Part shown: one piece after another, positions 12,068 to 24,535 of the stretch
Layout: the number at the start of each line of letters is the position of its first letter
Numbering within the stretch: position 1 is the first letter of the stretch
Source: Cynocephalus volans
Taxonomy: Eukaryota; Chordata; Mammalia; Dermoptera; Cynocephalidae
Direction: 5' to 3'
DNA: 64,000 bases
NCBI RefSeq assembly: GCF_027409185.1
Contig: NC_084463.1
Coordinates: 160,743,869 to 160,807,868, forward strand
The notes under the pieces: model-generated
The model's input: only the letters and a program-made list of their open reading frames with translations
What the model was told of the DNA's origin: nothing
Database searches by the model: none
Translations under genes and position numbers: made by a program

Positions 12068-15000
12068 CGCCTCTCGGGGGCTTTGCGGCAGGCATTCGGG
12101 AGGCGAGCGCAGAGGCGGCTGCTGAGGCAGGAGGCGCAGCGTGAGGAAGTTGCAGATAAGTTTTTCTGTTAAGAAAAGAGAATGCAACGCTAGGAAGTGT
12201 AAATAGCGAGCAGCTTACTAAGATATTGCTTAGCGTTTTAGGTTTGTAATTTTGATAATGTTAAAAGATAGGAGGAAAAACGAAGACTTAAAGCTTGAGA
12301 GAAGAAAAAATGCTTATAGAATAAGACGGAGGTTGAGAATGAAGCGAAATTCACGGAGTAAAAAAAAAAATTCTTTAAGAAAGATGTTGAGAGGAAGGAC
12401 TACAAAAGCCCTGAGTTAAACGTTATATTGAAGGGCAACCGTTTAGCTTTAACATCAAAACAAGTGGTTTAAACAGAACCTAAACGTTACTTGAAAAGTC
12501 AAGTTGTAGGTGATTAAAATAGTTTCAAGGTGATAGTTTAAAAAGGTTAAATATGAAGGTGATTAAAAGATTTTAAAATTCATGGCACAGGAAAGTGCGT
12601 CATTCGAAACCTACACTTAAAGCAGTTATTTGCTAACAATTGACGAAAATAGGGAAGATTAATTGGGAGTAATAGTATAAAAACAATTTGGAGAATGAAG
12701 ATTAGGAACTTAAAGTGGAAAACTCGACAAAAACGCAGGAAGGCGAAGAAAAGACGTAGGGAAGATAGGACAACTAGAAGATAAAGTATGCCTTTAGAAG
12801 ACAAGAAAACCTAACTTAAACCGAAAAAGTAGAAAGGAGAAGAAAAAGACTAGGAAACAGAAGCAAGTAGGGGCAAATATACAACTTAGAAAGCCAGAAG
12901 ATAGAAGCAAAATAGAAAGTGACTGAAGATATGGCAAGGAAATGTATTTCAGATAGAAAATGAAAAGTTAAGACAGTTACTGGATGCAAGCGTACAAGAT
13001 AGGCGTCAAAAAAAAAGTAGAAGATAGAAAATATTTTAAAGCTAAGAATTGGATATAAAATAGAAGAACTTAAAAATAAGGAAGAAATCAGTAGTGATGA
13101 ATTTCTTTTAAGAGCCCATCAACTTAATTTCTGGTGGTGCTGAAGTTAGAAGGATTAAGATGAGGATGTTTAGTCGACGGTAGACCAGGACCAAGTTAAA
13201 AGAACATTGAAGCTAGAAGGGGAATCTGTTAAAAATCACATCAAAAAGCTACTAAAAAGACTGAAGTAACAAAAACTAAGGCAGAACGTTTTGGGAAGAG
13301 ATAGAAGAATTTGAAAGGCCTTAAATGCGCTAGTTTAGTTCACTTTGGATAATTTAAAGGACTTTCATAACAAGTAATTCAATATGAATAATTATCAACA
13401 ACATTTTTGCATTGGACTTTGAGCTAAGATGATGCCTTAAATCCTGAGGACCAGCATTAATTGACAGCTGACCCAGGTGCTGCACGGAAGTGGATTCATT
13501 CAGTGAGTCTAGGAAGACAGGAGCAGCAGACAGGATTCCAGGAACCAGTGCTTGGTGAAGCTAGGACTGAGGAGCAAGCAGCAGTTTGTGAAGATAGAAA
13601 AGAGGAGTCCAGGAACCAGTGCCATTTGGTGAAGGAAGCTAGGAAGAAGGAAGGCTCCCTAACGATTTGGTGGTGAAACTAGGAAAGAAGGATTCGAGGA
13701 AGGAGGAGCCGGTGCGATTTGGCGATGAAGCTAGCAGGCGGCTTGGCTTGGCAACCACGGAGGCAAGCAGGCGCGTGGAGAATAGATAGAGGAGCCTAGA
13801 CCAGCATGCCAGTGTGCAAGGCCACAGGGAGAGCGAGTGGTTGGTAAAAATCCGTGAGGTCGGCAGTATGTTTTTCTGTGACTTGAGTGTTGTAATTTTT
13901 ATTTTGCTATCCCAATGGCGATGGGGGAGTTATGTATGTCTAAAGGGATTTACATGGGGATGTAGGCCGATTGCCGGGTGTTGTAGGTTTTTCTTTTTCA
14001 GGCTTATGTTCTCATCTTGTCTGAAGCTTTTGAGGGCAGACTACCAAGGCCTGGAAGAATGGTAGATGGCAAGTTTGTTTCTTTACCAATTTTAGGAAAA
14101 CCAAATGAAGTTTATTAGAATCAACTTTGAGACAAAATTACCTACAAATTTATGAGCAGTTTGTATTTTTAATAGGGGTAATGAAGTATTTCAGTTTTGT
14201 TTAATGGGTGACCTGTTAACTCACCCTGAATTAGTTTTCTAAATGTGAATGAAGTTCGGGTGTGTAAGGGGGGTTAGTTATTTTTTTGTGGGAGTGGGAG
14301 CAAACTGTTTTGAGTTCTTTTCCCCTTAGGTCTCTAGAATCTAAAGGCAAATGACTCAAGGTAACAGAAAAGAAAATCCATTTTCAGGATAATGAGAACA
14401 CCACAGGTTTACAGTTTCTAGAGACTAGAGCACAAGTAGTTCTCACTGAGGTCTGTGGAGGAGCTGTCCGTTGGAGAAGTATCTGGTAGTTATTCTATCC
14501 CCTTCCCCCCATCAGACTTTTAAAGTGCTTAACCCCTTAAACTTGCTATTTTTACTTGAAGTATTTTGGGATGGTCTTAAACAGGGAAGAGAGGGTGGTG
14601 GGAGGAAATGTGTGTTTTTTTAAGATTTTCCACAGATTGTAGAGTACTATTGACAGACTGGGTTAGCGAAGGAGTGTGCTGCTGTCCTGTCGGCACGAAC
14701 ACCTTCAGGGATTGGAGCTGCTTTTATCCTTGGAAGAGTATTTCCAGTTGAAGCTGAAAAGTGTACAGTACAGTGCAGCTTTGGTTCATGTTCATCTCGG
14801 GAGAACTTCAGAAGAGCTTGAGTAGGCCAAATGTTGAAGTTAAGTTTTCGAATAACATGACTTAAAGTATTTTTTTATTAAAGGGGAGGGGCAAATGTTG
14901 GTAACTAGTAGTTGGCAGTGTGGCCTGTTACGGTTGGGACGGGAGGGGTTGTTGGGTTTAGGTAATTGTTTAGTTTATGATTTCAGATTACTCATACCAG

Positions 15001-18000
15001 AGAACTTTAATACTTAGGATGGAAAAACTAAAGAAATCTCAGCTTCCAAGTTGGCAAGTAACTCCCAATCTAGTTTTTGTTTCCCCCAGTTTTTGACTCG
15101 GGCAGCTGGGGAAGTGTTCACGATGATCCACTGGGTCTATCAGTGCATTCCTTTGGGCAAGGAAAGTAAACCATAATTTTGTATGTTATCTATTTCCCAT
15201 AAAGTGTAGGACTTGGAAGTGTTGGACGTGGGGGTTGGTCTGGCTCACTGGGCTGACATTTATTAGCTACAGTCCTGGGAATTTAAAACGCTGAAGTTTA
15301 CTGGTAGTGTGTGGTTCTCTTTTGGAATTTTTTTCAGGTGACTTAATATAACTTAATGCTACTATAGGAACTTCAAAGCAAAGGAAGTGGCATAATGATC
15401 CTGAAGGGATTTCTTCTGATGGTAGCTTTTATATTATCAAGTAAGATTCTATTTTCAGTTGGGCGTAAGCAAGTTATTTTTAGCATAGGAGAAATATTTG
15501 TCCTTTGTATGACTGCAAAACAAGATGTTAAGGTATGCTTCAAAAGGTCTGTAAATTTTTTGTATATTTTAAATTTCTATCTTCATTTGTAGTAAATTAT
15601 AACTGATGAAAAGGAGGGTGGTGGGCTTTTGTTGATGAGGGGAGGGGAAAACTTTTTTTTTGTAGACTTTTTTCAGATATCTTCTGAGTCATAAGCAGCC
15701 TGGCATGTGATGGCCTAGATGCTGAGGGAACAGCTCCTTGATGAATGATAAGTAAAGGCAGAAAAGATTATGTGTCCTACATCCATTGGGGAATAAACAT
15801 AACCCTGAAATTCTTACTACTGATGAAACCATTGTCTGCATATGCGGAAAAAATTTTTTTAAGCAAATGAAAGCTACCAATTTAAAGTTGTGGAATCTAC
15901 CATTTTAAAGTTATGGCTTATCAAGCTGTACCCACCAAAATAATGAGAAATGAAGATGAAATGTCCATCGCAAAATGCTGCTTCTATAAAAGCAGAATAA
16001 AAAACAAAATGAAAATGATTATACCACATTAATCCTGGAAAAAAAGAAGCTGAAATAATTCAGAGTGGGATCAAGTGGATTGAGGAAGCTGTGCTGTGTG
16101 CCAATCTTTCATTTGCCTCAGACAGGTTTCCCTTCATTATCAGAAGAGTTGCTTCATTTCATCTGGGAGCAGAAAACAGCAGGCAGCTGTTAACAGATAA
16201 GTTTAATTTACATCTGCAGTATTGCATGTTAGGGATAAGTGCTTACTTTTAAGAGCTATGGAGGTCTTATGTATTTCGATTACATGGCACTTTTTCCTGA
16301 CCCTTTACATAGGGGATTTCAGGCTCGCGAGGATTTTCCTATCTAGCCTTTTTAAAGTTAGGTAGAACTTGTTTGTGGTCTTCTGTGATGGGATAGCACA
16401 CCTCACTCAGAGGCATTTGCGTCTTAAATAATTTCTTAAAAGCCTCTCAAATGATTAGTGCCTTAATCACAATGCTTCTAAATTTGTTGAGCATTGGATC
16501 TCTGAAGACCTGATTGAAAAGGGATAGCATAATGTACTGTTAAGAATCAGATATGTTAATCTTGCTGAAATTTAAATGTTATGTATATTGTGCAGAAAAC
16601 CATTAAGTCATTCGAAATAAAATATTTCATTAGCGACTGTATGCTTTTAGAGAGGTGTCTCCTTATTTAAATAAAATATTGTTTGTCTGTAGTTAGTTTT
16701 GGGGCAATCTTTGGGGGGATTCTTCTCTAATCTTTCAGAAACTTTGTCTGCGAACACTTTAATGGACACGATCAGGAATTGAGCAGAAGAACGAATTTAA
16801 TTTTAAGGCAGGAAAGACAAATTTTATTCTTCATAAAGTGATGAGCATATAATTCCAGGCACATGGCAATAGAGGCCCTCTAAATAAGGAATAAATACCA
16901 CTTAGACAGGTGGGAGATTATGATCAGAGTAAAAGGTAACTACTGCACATTTTTGTTTCCAGAAAGTTAGGGATCTATAAGTGACAGTGATACTTTTACA
17001 CATTGCCAAAGTTTGCATGTTAACTTTAAATGCTTAAATCAAGTGTTAGCCAAATGTTTTATACACTGTTGATCTTTTATAGGCATTTTGGGTGGGGCAG
17101 TGTGGGTTTTTAAAGAATTTTCCTTTGCAGAGGCTTCATTTCATCCTTCATGAAGCTGTTCAGGATTTTGACTTGGCATATGAGTGCTTGGCTCTGCCTT
17201 CTATTCTCCTAGGGAGTGTGTGAGACCTTGCAGTGAGTTTATTATCAGCATACTCAAATTTTTTCCTGGAATTCGGAGGGAAGGGAGGAGGGGGTGGGGC
17301 TTACTTGTTTTAGCTTTTATTTTTACAGAGTACAGAGAATGCAGTTGTCTTGACCTCAGGTCTGTCTGTTCTGTTGGCAAGTAATAATGCAGTACTGTTC
17401 TGATCTGCTGCTATTAGAATGCATTGTGAAACGACTGGAGTATGATTAAAAGTTGTGTTCCCCCAATGCTTGGAGTAGTGATTGTTGAAGGAAAATCCAG
17501 CTGAGTGATAAAGGCTGAGTGTTGAGGAAATTTCTGCAGCTTTAAGCATTCGTGTTTGTGATTGAAACCAAGTACCTTTTGCTGTGCTTCTTTAGGTAAA
17601 ATGCTTTTTGTTCATTTCTGGTAGGGGTGGGGTGGGGAGGCACTGAAGCTTTAGTCTTTTCCAGATGCAACTTTAAAATCAGTGACAAGAAATAAATTCC
17701 AAACAAGCAACAATCTTCAAGAAATTTAACTGGCAAGTGGAAATGTTTGACAGTTCAGTGATCTTTAGTGCATTGTCTTTGTGCGGGTTTTTCTCTCCCC
17801 TCCCTTGGTCTCAATTCTTATATGCAGGAACATTCAGAACAGCAGACATACGTATGCGAAGGGCCAGAGAAGCCAGACTCAGTAAGAAAAAATAGCCTAT
17901 TTACTTTAAATAAACCAAACATTCCATTTTAAATGTGGGGATTGGGAACCCACTAGTTCTTTCAGATGGTATTCTTCAGACTATAGAAGGAGCTTCCAGT

Positions 18001-18990
18001 TGAAATCACCAGTGGACAAAATGAGGACAACAGGTGAACAAGCTTTTTCTATATTTACAAAGTTAGGTCAGTTATGGGTAAATTTATTGAGTAGACCAGC
18101 TTTATGCTGGAGTAATTGGCATGTGAGCAAGTTGTGTGTTGGCGTGGGGGTGGAGGGTGAGGTGGGCGCTAAGCCTTTTTTTAAGATTTTTCAGGTACCC
18201 CTCACTAAAGGCACCGAAGGCTTAAAGTAGGACAACCATGGAGCCTTCCTGTGGCAAGAGACAACAAAGCACTATTATACTAAGGTCAATAAATTTTATT
18301 AGCAATAAGGACTTAACCTCAATACCCACTTTCTGGAGTGAAGCATCCAAAGGAATGCTTGAGTACCCTTGGGCTTAACGTTTAAATAAGCTGTTTTTAT
18401 AGCAGCTCTTAACAAAGCTTGAAGGGGAGGGAAAAGGGGAAAGCGGGCAACCAGTTTTCCCTAGCTTTTCCAGAAGCCTGTTAAAAGCAAGGTCTCCCCA
18501 CAAGTGACCTTCTCTGCCACATCGCCACCCCCAGCCTTTGGCCTAGCGCAGATCTTTCACCCCTCACCTCGATGCAGCCGGTATCTTGGATCCTTTGGGC
18601 ATAATCCATAATCGGTTTCAAGGTAACAATGGTGCCGAGGTCTTCGGTGGGTTTCATTACTAGACAAGGCCATTAATTTGCTTGCAGATTGTTAACAGAG
18701 AAAGGTATTAAAACCACAGCTAAATAGCTCTTAAGATGTTTTACATATAACACCTAGTGACTAAAACCAACTTAAACCAGTAGATGGAGAAAAATAACAT
18801 GTTTAAGAACTATAATGTTGGGTGGGAACTTAAAACGAAGATAGGCATTTTTTAGTGGTTGAGGGGGCTGTTGGGTGGGATTGCAAAAATTCTCTGCTAA
18901 GACTTTTTCAGGTGAATATAACAGACTTGGCCAAGTTAGCGTCTTTAGCTGAAGCAGATTCTCCAGTGCTCTTCAGTAGGGTTGTAAAGG

Positions 18991-19075
18991 TTTTTCTTTT
19001 CCTGAGAAAACAAAATCTCTTGTTTTCTCAGGTTTTGCTTTTTGGCCTTTAAGTAGCTTTAAAAAAAAAGCAAAA
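18991..19075 (+). ncRNA. MALAT1: MALAT1 3' triple-helix (ENE) and A-rich tract
   Basis: The order is U-rich motif 1 (18991-19000, TTTTTCTTTT), a long hairpin with complementary arms CCTGAGAAAACA and TGTTTTCTCAGG (19001-19032), U-rich motif 2 (19033-19043, TTTTGCTTTTT), then the genome-encoded A-rich tract AAAAAAAAAGCAAAA (19061-19075). In the known structure the A-tract pairs with both U-rich motifs, forming a U-A-U triple helix that protects the non-polyadenylated end from decay. All parts are present. Confidence 0.95.
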
Positions 19076-19136
19076 GATGCTGGTGGTTGGCACTCCTGGT
19101 TTCCAGGACGGGGTTCAAATCCCTGCGGCGTCTTTG
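19076..19136 (+). ncRNA. mascRNA, tRNA-like RNA released from MALAT1
   Basis: It starts GATGCTGG directly after the A-rich tract and has a T-arm-like 'ggggttcaaatcccc'-type segment and a closing 'ggcgtctttg'. RNase P cuts at its 5' end (creating the MALAT1 3' end), RNase Z trims the 3' end, and CCA is added. As recalled it is identical to human mascRNA. The 3' boundary is approximate to 2-3 bases. Confidence 0.93.
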
Positions 19137-19400
19137 CTTGACACTAATTTCTCTTTACGTTTTCCTCCTCTTTGTGGGTGTTAGCCTCGAGAAATGGGAA
19201 GTGGAAGGTAACGGTAAATCTTAGAACTATACATACTTGATGTTGAATTTGTCAGAAGCCTGACTCAGTTGTATTTACATGAGAATCTAATGTAACTGTT
19301 TTGTCTTTAATTTTCAGGTAGTCTCCATGCATCTAATGTTTGGAGAAGCCCAACTATTAAAAACTTAGAATTTTATGTAATAAAAATTGAAAAGCTCTTC

Positions 19401-20542
19401 ATCGGTGTGTTTTGTTGTGCATAAACCAAATCTGTCCATGAATAGGTGGGAAAAGATGTTCTGTAGGCTCTCTGCCTTCTAATAAACACAGCAACCTGAT
19501 GACCGCATAATCCTCAAGTAGGGTGGGGACTGGGGGGTAGCCTACTGAAAAACCCGGTAACATCAGGAAGAGAAAAGGGAACTTCCATTAAGCAGTCTGC
19601 TTTCCAGCCGCTGGGCAGAAAAAAGTTCTGCTCTTTGACAAGGCTAACAAAATAGCAGTAGCTGTGTAATCACCCAGTGAAGCTCTGGTCTTCACTCCCC
19701 TGCCCTGCAAGTTCTGCACGACTCATGATCATATGGGCTGTATCAGTTGTCAACCTCACCCCCTTGTCCCGTGTAATGTTCTGCTTGATTACTAGCAGCA
19801 TCTGGCTACTGGGAGGCCTACCCTGAATCCCAGGTGAAGCTCCCCCAGTGTTGCATGTGAGATATCCTCCCTGGCCCTTTACCCTGTAATCCCAATGACG
19901 TGTGTCAATTATGCTGCTGTGCTGCTCAGGCCCCACTCCCGGGAGTGCAGTTCATTCCACTAAGCCCAGCTGCAATTAAACTGGGACCCGGGTCTGAAGA
20001 AGCTGCAACCAGCACAATGTCTGCCCGCCTGGGAAGACTGGCTACACCCCAGCTCAATGGGGGGGGGCCTCAGCAAGGAGAGCTACCTTTTCCCTGTTGA
20101 ACTCACAACTCAGGAAGGTATTAGATTTTGAAAGAGTGGAAGCAGGCTCTGATTGGGTCACTTTGCCAAGGCAGCAGAGCTGGGATTTGAGCCCCAGCCA
20201 GTCTCCAATATTTTGGAGATAATCTGCATTGCTGCTGCTTCAGTGCATAGAATATTCTCAGATGAAGCAATGGCTCAGGTAGGTCAGCAGCAGACCAACC
20301 CCCAACCTACCCAGCCTGCGCAGGCCCTAGCCACAGATGCTTGCTCTTTCCTTGAAGGGAGCTACTGGGGGCAGAGGGTAGCTCTCTCCCTGGTCGTGGG
20401 AGAAGCTGAACTGGATACTGCAGGGCCTGTTTGGCTTGGTTAAATGCCAATTCTGAATTGGTGCCCAGTTTCAGCATCTTATGGAGAAAAGTCCCTGTGG
20501 AGGCACAAAGACCTCAGTGGAGAACAGGGGCTTATATTTTAA
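19401..20542. other. Intergenic, nothing recognised but a MIR trace
   Basis: A MIR-like tail ('gcagagctgggatttgag') lies at about 20150-20210. An 88-codon minus-strand frame at 19670-19936 has no domain I recognise and may belong to an unnamed repeat. Confidence 0.45.
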
Positions 20543-20588
20543 TTGGGTGGCTGGCTGGTATGGGGATCTGAACCCGTGACGTTGGTAG
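20543..20588 (-). mobile_element. CYN-type SINE fragment
   Basis: A short minus-strand piece with 'ggctggctggtatggggat' and 'gaacccgtgacgttgg', matching the 3' half of the tRNA-Ile unit. Head and tail are missing. Confidence 0.6.
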
Positions 20589-21309
20589 GGACTGGGGATT
20601 CTCAAGGGCTTTTGGTTTGGAGTAGGTTCAGTTGGCCAGGATTGGAAATGTAAAGGCCAGAGACAGATCAGAGAGTTAGCAACAGGAAGGGGCAGAAAAG
20701 TAGGCCGGAAGCCACTTCCACCCTCTGAGTGCAAAAAGGGAATGGAGAGCATAAATTCCCCAAAAGGATATGTCCATATGTCCGTGACAAAGCGCTTGAT
20801 CTTCGTAATATAAACAACCCCCAGGCCTGTCCTTGATGTACTACTCCTCTGGCTGTATGAAAGGTGCTTACACTTATTTGGATTTCATCATCCTGATAAA
20901 ACTGGATTCAAGTGACAAGCCTCCCCTCTCAAGCTACCCACGATCAAGGTCTGGTGGTGTGGACCTGGCAGCAGACTTCTGATTTCAGTGAAGGGATGAA
21001 ACTAGAGGACTTATGAGGAGGGGATAGGTGTGGGGGAAAGAGATCTGGGAGAGTCTACCTGGGACGTTGATTCAGAAGCCCAGGATCCTGGCTCCGGCAA
21101 GCTGGCAAACGTGTGGATCCTGTCTGCCTTCTCCAGGCCTCTGTTTTCCCACTCGTTGAATGGATATGAGGCCTGCAGTGACAAGGAAGAGCAGTCACAG
21201 AAGACGCAAAGCTGACTTGGAAGTAACTGGGCTTCTGCTGCCATCTAGTGAAGGAATGAGGTATTGCAAGCACTGTTCTCAGACACGTAATAATAATACC
21301 TGTTCCTCC

Positions 21310-21530
21310 AACAGGCATTTATTTTTATTGCTGATCAGTATTCCATCGTGTGAATATGCCACGATTTTTTATCCACTCACCTGTAAAGTTGAGTTGTGTC
21401 CAGTTTTCGAAAATTCTGAATAAAGCTGCTATAAATATTTGTGTACAAGTCTTGTGTGGACATGTGCTTTCATCTTTCCTGGGTAGCTTGGTTGGTGTAT
21501 GCTTATTATGCTTATTTTTATTATATTTAT
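21310..21530 (-). mobile_element. LINE-1 fragment (3' ORF2/3' end)
   Basis: On the + strand it contains 'attccatcgtgtgaatatg', 'ttttttatccactcacctg' and 'aataaagctgctataaata', diverged forms of the reverse complement of the L1 ORF2 C-terminal and 3' region. A T/A-rich segment follows. Confidence 0.7.
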
Positions 21531-21637
21531 TTATTTATTTTTACCAAAGACATCAAAAGACAAATGCTTTTTTTTTTTTTTTTTTTGCGGCAGGCCAGTA
21601 TGGGGATCCGAATGGAGGAATTTAGAAATAATTATAT

Positions 21638-21831
21638 ATATAAATATATATATAAATAAATATATATATATATAAATATATATATTTATATATATATATT
21701 TTTGTCTTTTTCGTGACCGGTACTCAGCCAGTGAGTGCACCGGCCATTCCTATATAGGATCCCAACCCGTGGCAGGAGCGTCGCTGTGCTCCCAGCGCCG
21801 CACTCTCCCGAGTGCACCACAGGCTCGGCCC
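21638..21831 (-). mobile_element. CYN-type SINE, hairpin-variant dimer with AT-microsatellite tail
   Basis: The minus-strand element has its tRNA-like body at about 21700-21831. It is bounded by perfect repeats of AGAAATAATTATAT at 21624-21637 and 21832-21845. The A-tail position (21638-21699) is now a TATATA/TAAATA microsatellite. The body carries a diverged copy of the GGGAGCG-loop-CGCTCCC inverted repeat seen in two other copies here. Confidence 0.82.
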
Positions 21832-22114
21832 AGAAATAATTATATTGAGGGAAAGAAGCCATTTTTAAAAAGCGCATACTGTATGCTTCCATTATCAAAA
21901 TTCCCCAAAATGAAAACTAATTTATGATGACAGCAGATTAGCAGTAACAAAGGGACACAAGGAAACTGGGAGGTGATGCACATGTTCATTCCTTGATTTT
22001 ACTACTGTTTTTCAGGGATGTATCCTTATACCAAAACTCATCAAATTGTGTTCTTCGAATATTTGCAGTTTATTGTACAACAATAAAGCTCTAAAATAAA
22101 GGGTATGCACACAC

Positions 22115-22360
22115 ACAAAAACAAGCATTTATTGAACACATACTGTGTGCCAAACACTCAGAAGTTGCTAGCACCTCCGAGTCTTGAAATGTAAAGTGAA
22201 AGAAACAGTTATCATTCACCTCCATACAACAATGTGAAACTCAAACTCTAATCCTGGCTTCCACACTATTTACTTGGGCAAGTTACTGAACCCCTTTACA
22301 CCTTGTTTTATTTTTCTGTTAAATGAGTGTAATACCTTAGGGTGCTGTCACCAGGAACAG
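22115..22360. repeat. Two MIR remnants
   Basis: Positions 22115-22175 read as a minus MIR tail ('ttattgaacacatactgtg'), and 22235-22360 as a plus MIR core ('cttgggcaagttactgaac', 'gttaaatgagtgtaatacc'). Both are old and diverged. Confidence 0.6.
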
Positions 22361-22423
22361 GGAAAATATGTGTGTACATATATGGTACTGAGAATTAGCT
22401 TAAAGGCTCTAAGAGCATTTCTT

Positions 22424-22526
22424 TTCTTCTTTTTTTTTTTTGCAGCTGGCCAGTACAGGAATCCAAATCCTGACCTTGGTGTTATCAAGCCCGTGCTCTA
22501 ATCGAGTTAACTGGCCAGCCCCAGCC
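22424..22526 (-). mobile_element. CYN-type SINE, monomer
   Basis: A minus-strand T tail, then 'gcagctggccagtacagg', 'ccttggtgttatcaag' and 'gttaactggccagcccc'. Direct repeats AGAGCATTTCTT flank it at 22412-22423 and 22533-22544. It belongs to the subtype whose body ends in GGCCAGCTGC. Confidence 0.82.
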
Positions 22527-22734
22527 CCTCTGAGAGCATTTCTTGTGAAGTGTGCCCTGGAGATGCCCAGAGCAATGCTTTCTACCTCCCCTATTCAGGG
22601 AGGGCTAGAGAGAGGTGCCCAGGCAGCCTGGCACACACCAACTCACACACCATAGCTGGCCCAGTGACAGAAGACCTAGGCCCTGTCCTCAGGGGGCACA
22701 TGCTCATGAATGCTGGGCACCCAGGAGTCAGGCC

Positions 22735-22885
22735 AAGGGCCACAGGGGCTCAGAGCAGGGTAGGCTTCCTGGAGGAGGAGGCATTTGAGTTAGGCCTGGA
22801 TGAAATGTTGCAACTCACCCATGCAAAGAGAGGAGGAAAGTCACCCCAGGGGAGGGCACAGCGTGCACCAAGGCAGGAGGCTGGA
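22735..22885 (-). repeat. L2 LINE remnant
   Basis: 'ggcttcctggaggagg', 'catttgagttaggcctgga' and 'aaggcaggaggctgg' follow, in order, the reverse complement of the L2 3' end. Old and inactive. Confidence 0.5.
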
Positions 22886-23447
22886 AGGCTGTCTGTCCAC
22901 GGGGCTACACCTCAACCTGCTCTTTGTCATCCAGATGTGACATGCCGGGGAGCACCAAGGTCCCCACCCGAGCCCCCTTTCCCAAGCCCCACCTTTGCTT
23001 TCTCTTGACTCCTTCTTCCTCTCTTTCACTACTTTGAAACTTGCCCATTTTTATTTCTAATCTTTTGGTGTTGCCCTTACATTGTAACTACAGCATTTAA
23101 AGCCACAGCTAACTTGGGGCTCTGTCCCCTCCTCCCTGACACAAGATCGTCAGCACAGCCCTGCCTCCCGCTGGGTTGTTGCTGGAGATCTAGTTCCGTA
23201 CTGTTCTTGTTGTTTTTTAATGTAATACTGTTTAACTTCAGAAACATTTTATTGCACAATATTTATCTTAGAAAAAAAGTAAAAAATTTAAAAACCAAAA
23301 ACATTTCAGCATTCTAAACATACAAAAAATAAGAGGACGTTGCAAATTGTGTTTAAAATACAGAAGGTTGTTGCACTTTCATTGGTGTGGTGGCTCTTCG
23401 CTTTGCTGACAATGGAGAGTTCTACAGTTTGTTTAAAAACACTTTAA

Positions 23448-23540
23448 GGGCCAGCCCGTGGCTCACTTGGGAGAGCGTGGTGCTGACAACACCAAGTCAA
23501 GGGTTAAGATCCCCTTACTGGTCATCTTTAAAAAAAAAAA
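23448..23540 (+). mobile_element. CYN-type SINE, monomer
   Basis: A single unit with a long A tail, flanked by perfect repeats AAAAACACTTTAA at 23435-23447 and 23541-23553. It sits in the 3'-UTR part of the HMGB3-like pseudogene. Confidence 0.87.
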
Positions 23541-23942
23541 AAAAACACTTTAAAGACTACCACACAACTAAAAAAAAAAAAAAAAAAATCCAAACATGTA
23601 TGTCAGCTGACCCCCTTTTTTCCACAGTAAGAATGGCAGTGTGCTATGTCACTATATACACAAACAAGACAGCCTGCAGTGAAGCAGATGCCAACTGCAG
23701 TGTCAGCAGGCCCAGCCCCACAGTGCACACCCTGAGCCCCTCCAACAGGCGTGTCCCCCACAGCCTCGATGCCTACTAAGGAGCATGAAGAGTTTGTGTC
23801 GGTTGTTGTGTTCCTTTTACAGACTATAGACACGTACAACTGATAACTCAGGATTTTTACTAATAGTTAACATCACCTTATAAAAAAAAAAAATGCCAGA
23901 ACATCTCTAAATGCTTTGTCGCACGAAGTGCACAGTGAGGAG

Positions 23943-24004
23943 AACATGAGAGTGCTTTTTCTTTTTCTTTTCTTTTCTTTTTTGCAGCTGGTCAATATGA
24001 GGAT
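23943..24004 (-). mobile_element. CYN-type SINE fragment
   Basis: A T-rich tail followed by 'gcagctggtcaatatgagg', the 3' end of a unit on the minus strand. The 5' part is missing. Confidence 0.55.
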
Positions 24005-24171
24005 CCTTTTCATTTGAAAAGTTTGGAAATATGTACAACTATAAATAAAAGCTTGCAAATATGTACAACTTTGACACAGCCTCGCTGTGCTCAGGCACCT
24101 GTGGTCACATCATATAAACCTCTGAACATTTCTAGAGCACTTTGAGAGGCGACAATATGATCATGATTATT

Positions 24172-24267
24172 TTTTTTCTAATTGGCAGCTGGCCGGTGCA
24201 GGAAGCCGCACCCTCGACCTTGGTCTTGCCAGCATCACGCTCTCCCAAGCCAGCTAACCGGCCAGCA
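24172..24267 (-). mobile_element. CYN-type SINE, monomer
   Basis: 'gcagctggccggtgcagg', 'accttggtcttgccagc' and 'agccagctaaccggccagc' give one minus-strand tRNA-like unit of the GGCCAGCTGC-ended subtype. Confidence 0.75.
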
Positions 24268-24376
24268 CCTGTCATGATCAAATTTTGTAATTAAACCTAA
24301 TGAGGACAAAAGACGAGTCTCAGGTAAGAGATGTGTCCGCTGCGGCTCTAGGGTGCTCACGAGGAGACAGGTGAAC

Positions 24377-24378
<2 letters not shown>

Positions 24379-24407
<29 letters not shown>

Positions 24408-24535
24408 GTCTTTTTCGTGACCGGCGCTCAGCCAGTGAGTGCACTGGCCATTCCCATATGGGATCCGAACCCGCGGCGGGAGCGTCGCTGCGCTCCCAGC
24501 GCCGCACTCTTCCCGAGTGCGCCGCGGGCTTGGCC
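24379..24535 (-). mobile_element. CYN-type SINE, hairpin-variant dimer
   Basis: A long T tail, then 'gtctttttcgtgaccgg', the linker 'cccatatggg' and GGGAGCGTCGCTGCGCTCCC, a 7-base inverted repeat around a 6-base loop. Imperfect direct repeats CAGGTGAACAG (24368-24378) and CAGGTGAGCAG (24536-24546) flank it. It splits the HMGB3-like pseudogene just after its stop codon. Confidence 0.83.

Larger units (their letters stand above)
12091..19400 (+). ncRNA. MALAT1: MALAT1 long non-coding RNA
   Basis: An unspliced transcription unit of about 7 kb. It matches human MALAT1 from memory almost line by line: the purine-rich 5' kilobase of GAAGAT/GAAGAA motifs (12300-13300), the 'ggaaccagtg' repeats near 13540-13620, 'ggcttggcttggcaacc' near 13740, and the 'tgcgaagggccagagaagcc' block near 17856. 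The RNA is retained in nuclear speckles and influences transcription and splicing of other genes. The processed 3' end at about 19075 is made by RNase P rather than by polyadenylation. An AATAAA at 19379-19384 could serve rarer unprocessed transcripts. The TATA box at 12060 sets the start; an upstream extension to about 10.9 kb is also conserved. Open frames inside it are under 90 codons and not convincing. An antisense partner (TALAM1) is known in human but cannot be judged from sequence. Confidence 0.96.

Noticed and set aside
12091-19400. Short open frames in MALAT1, for example 13814-14065 and 18000-18230
   Set aside because: All are under 90 codons, with no domain and no sign that the frame is what is conserved; the RNA is known as non-coding.
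19670-19936. 88-codon minus-strand frame as a possible gene or pseudogene
   Set aside because: No family recognised, no homologous neighbour exon, and the region looks like unnamed intergenic repeat.
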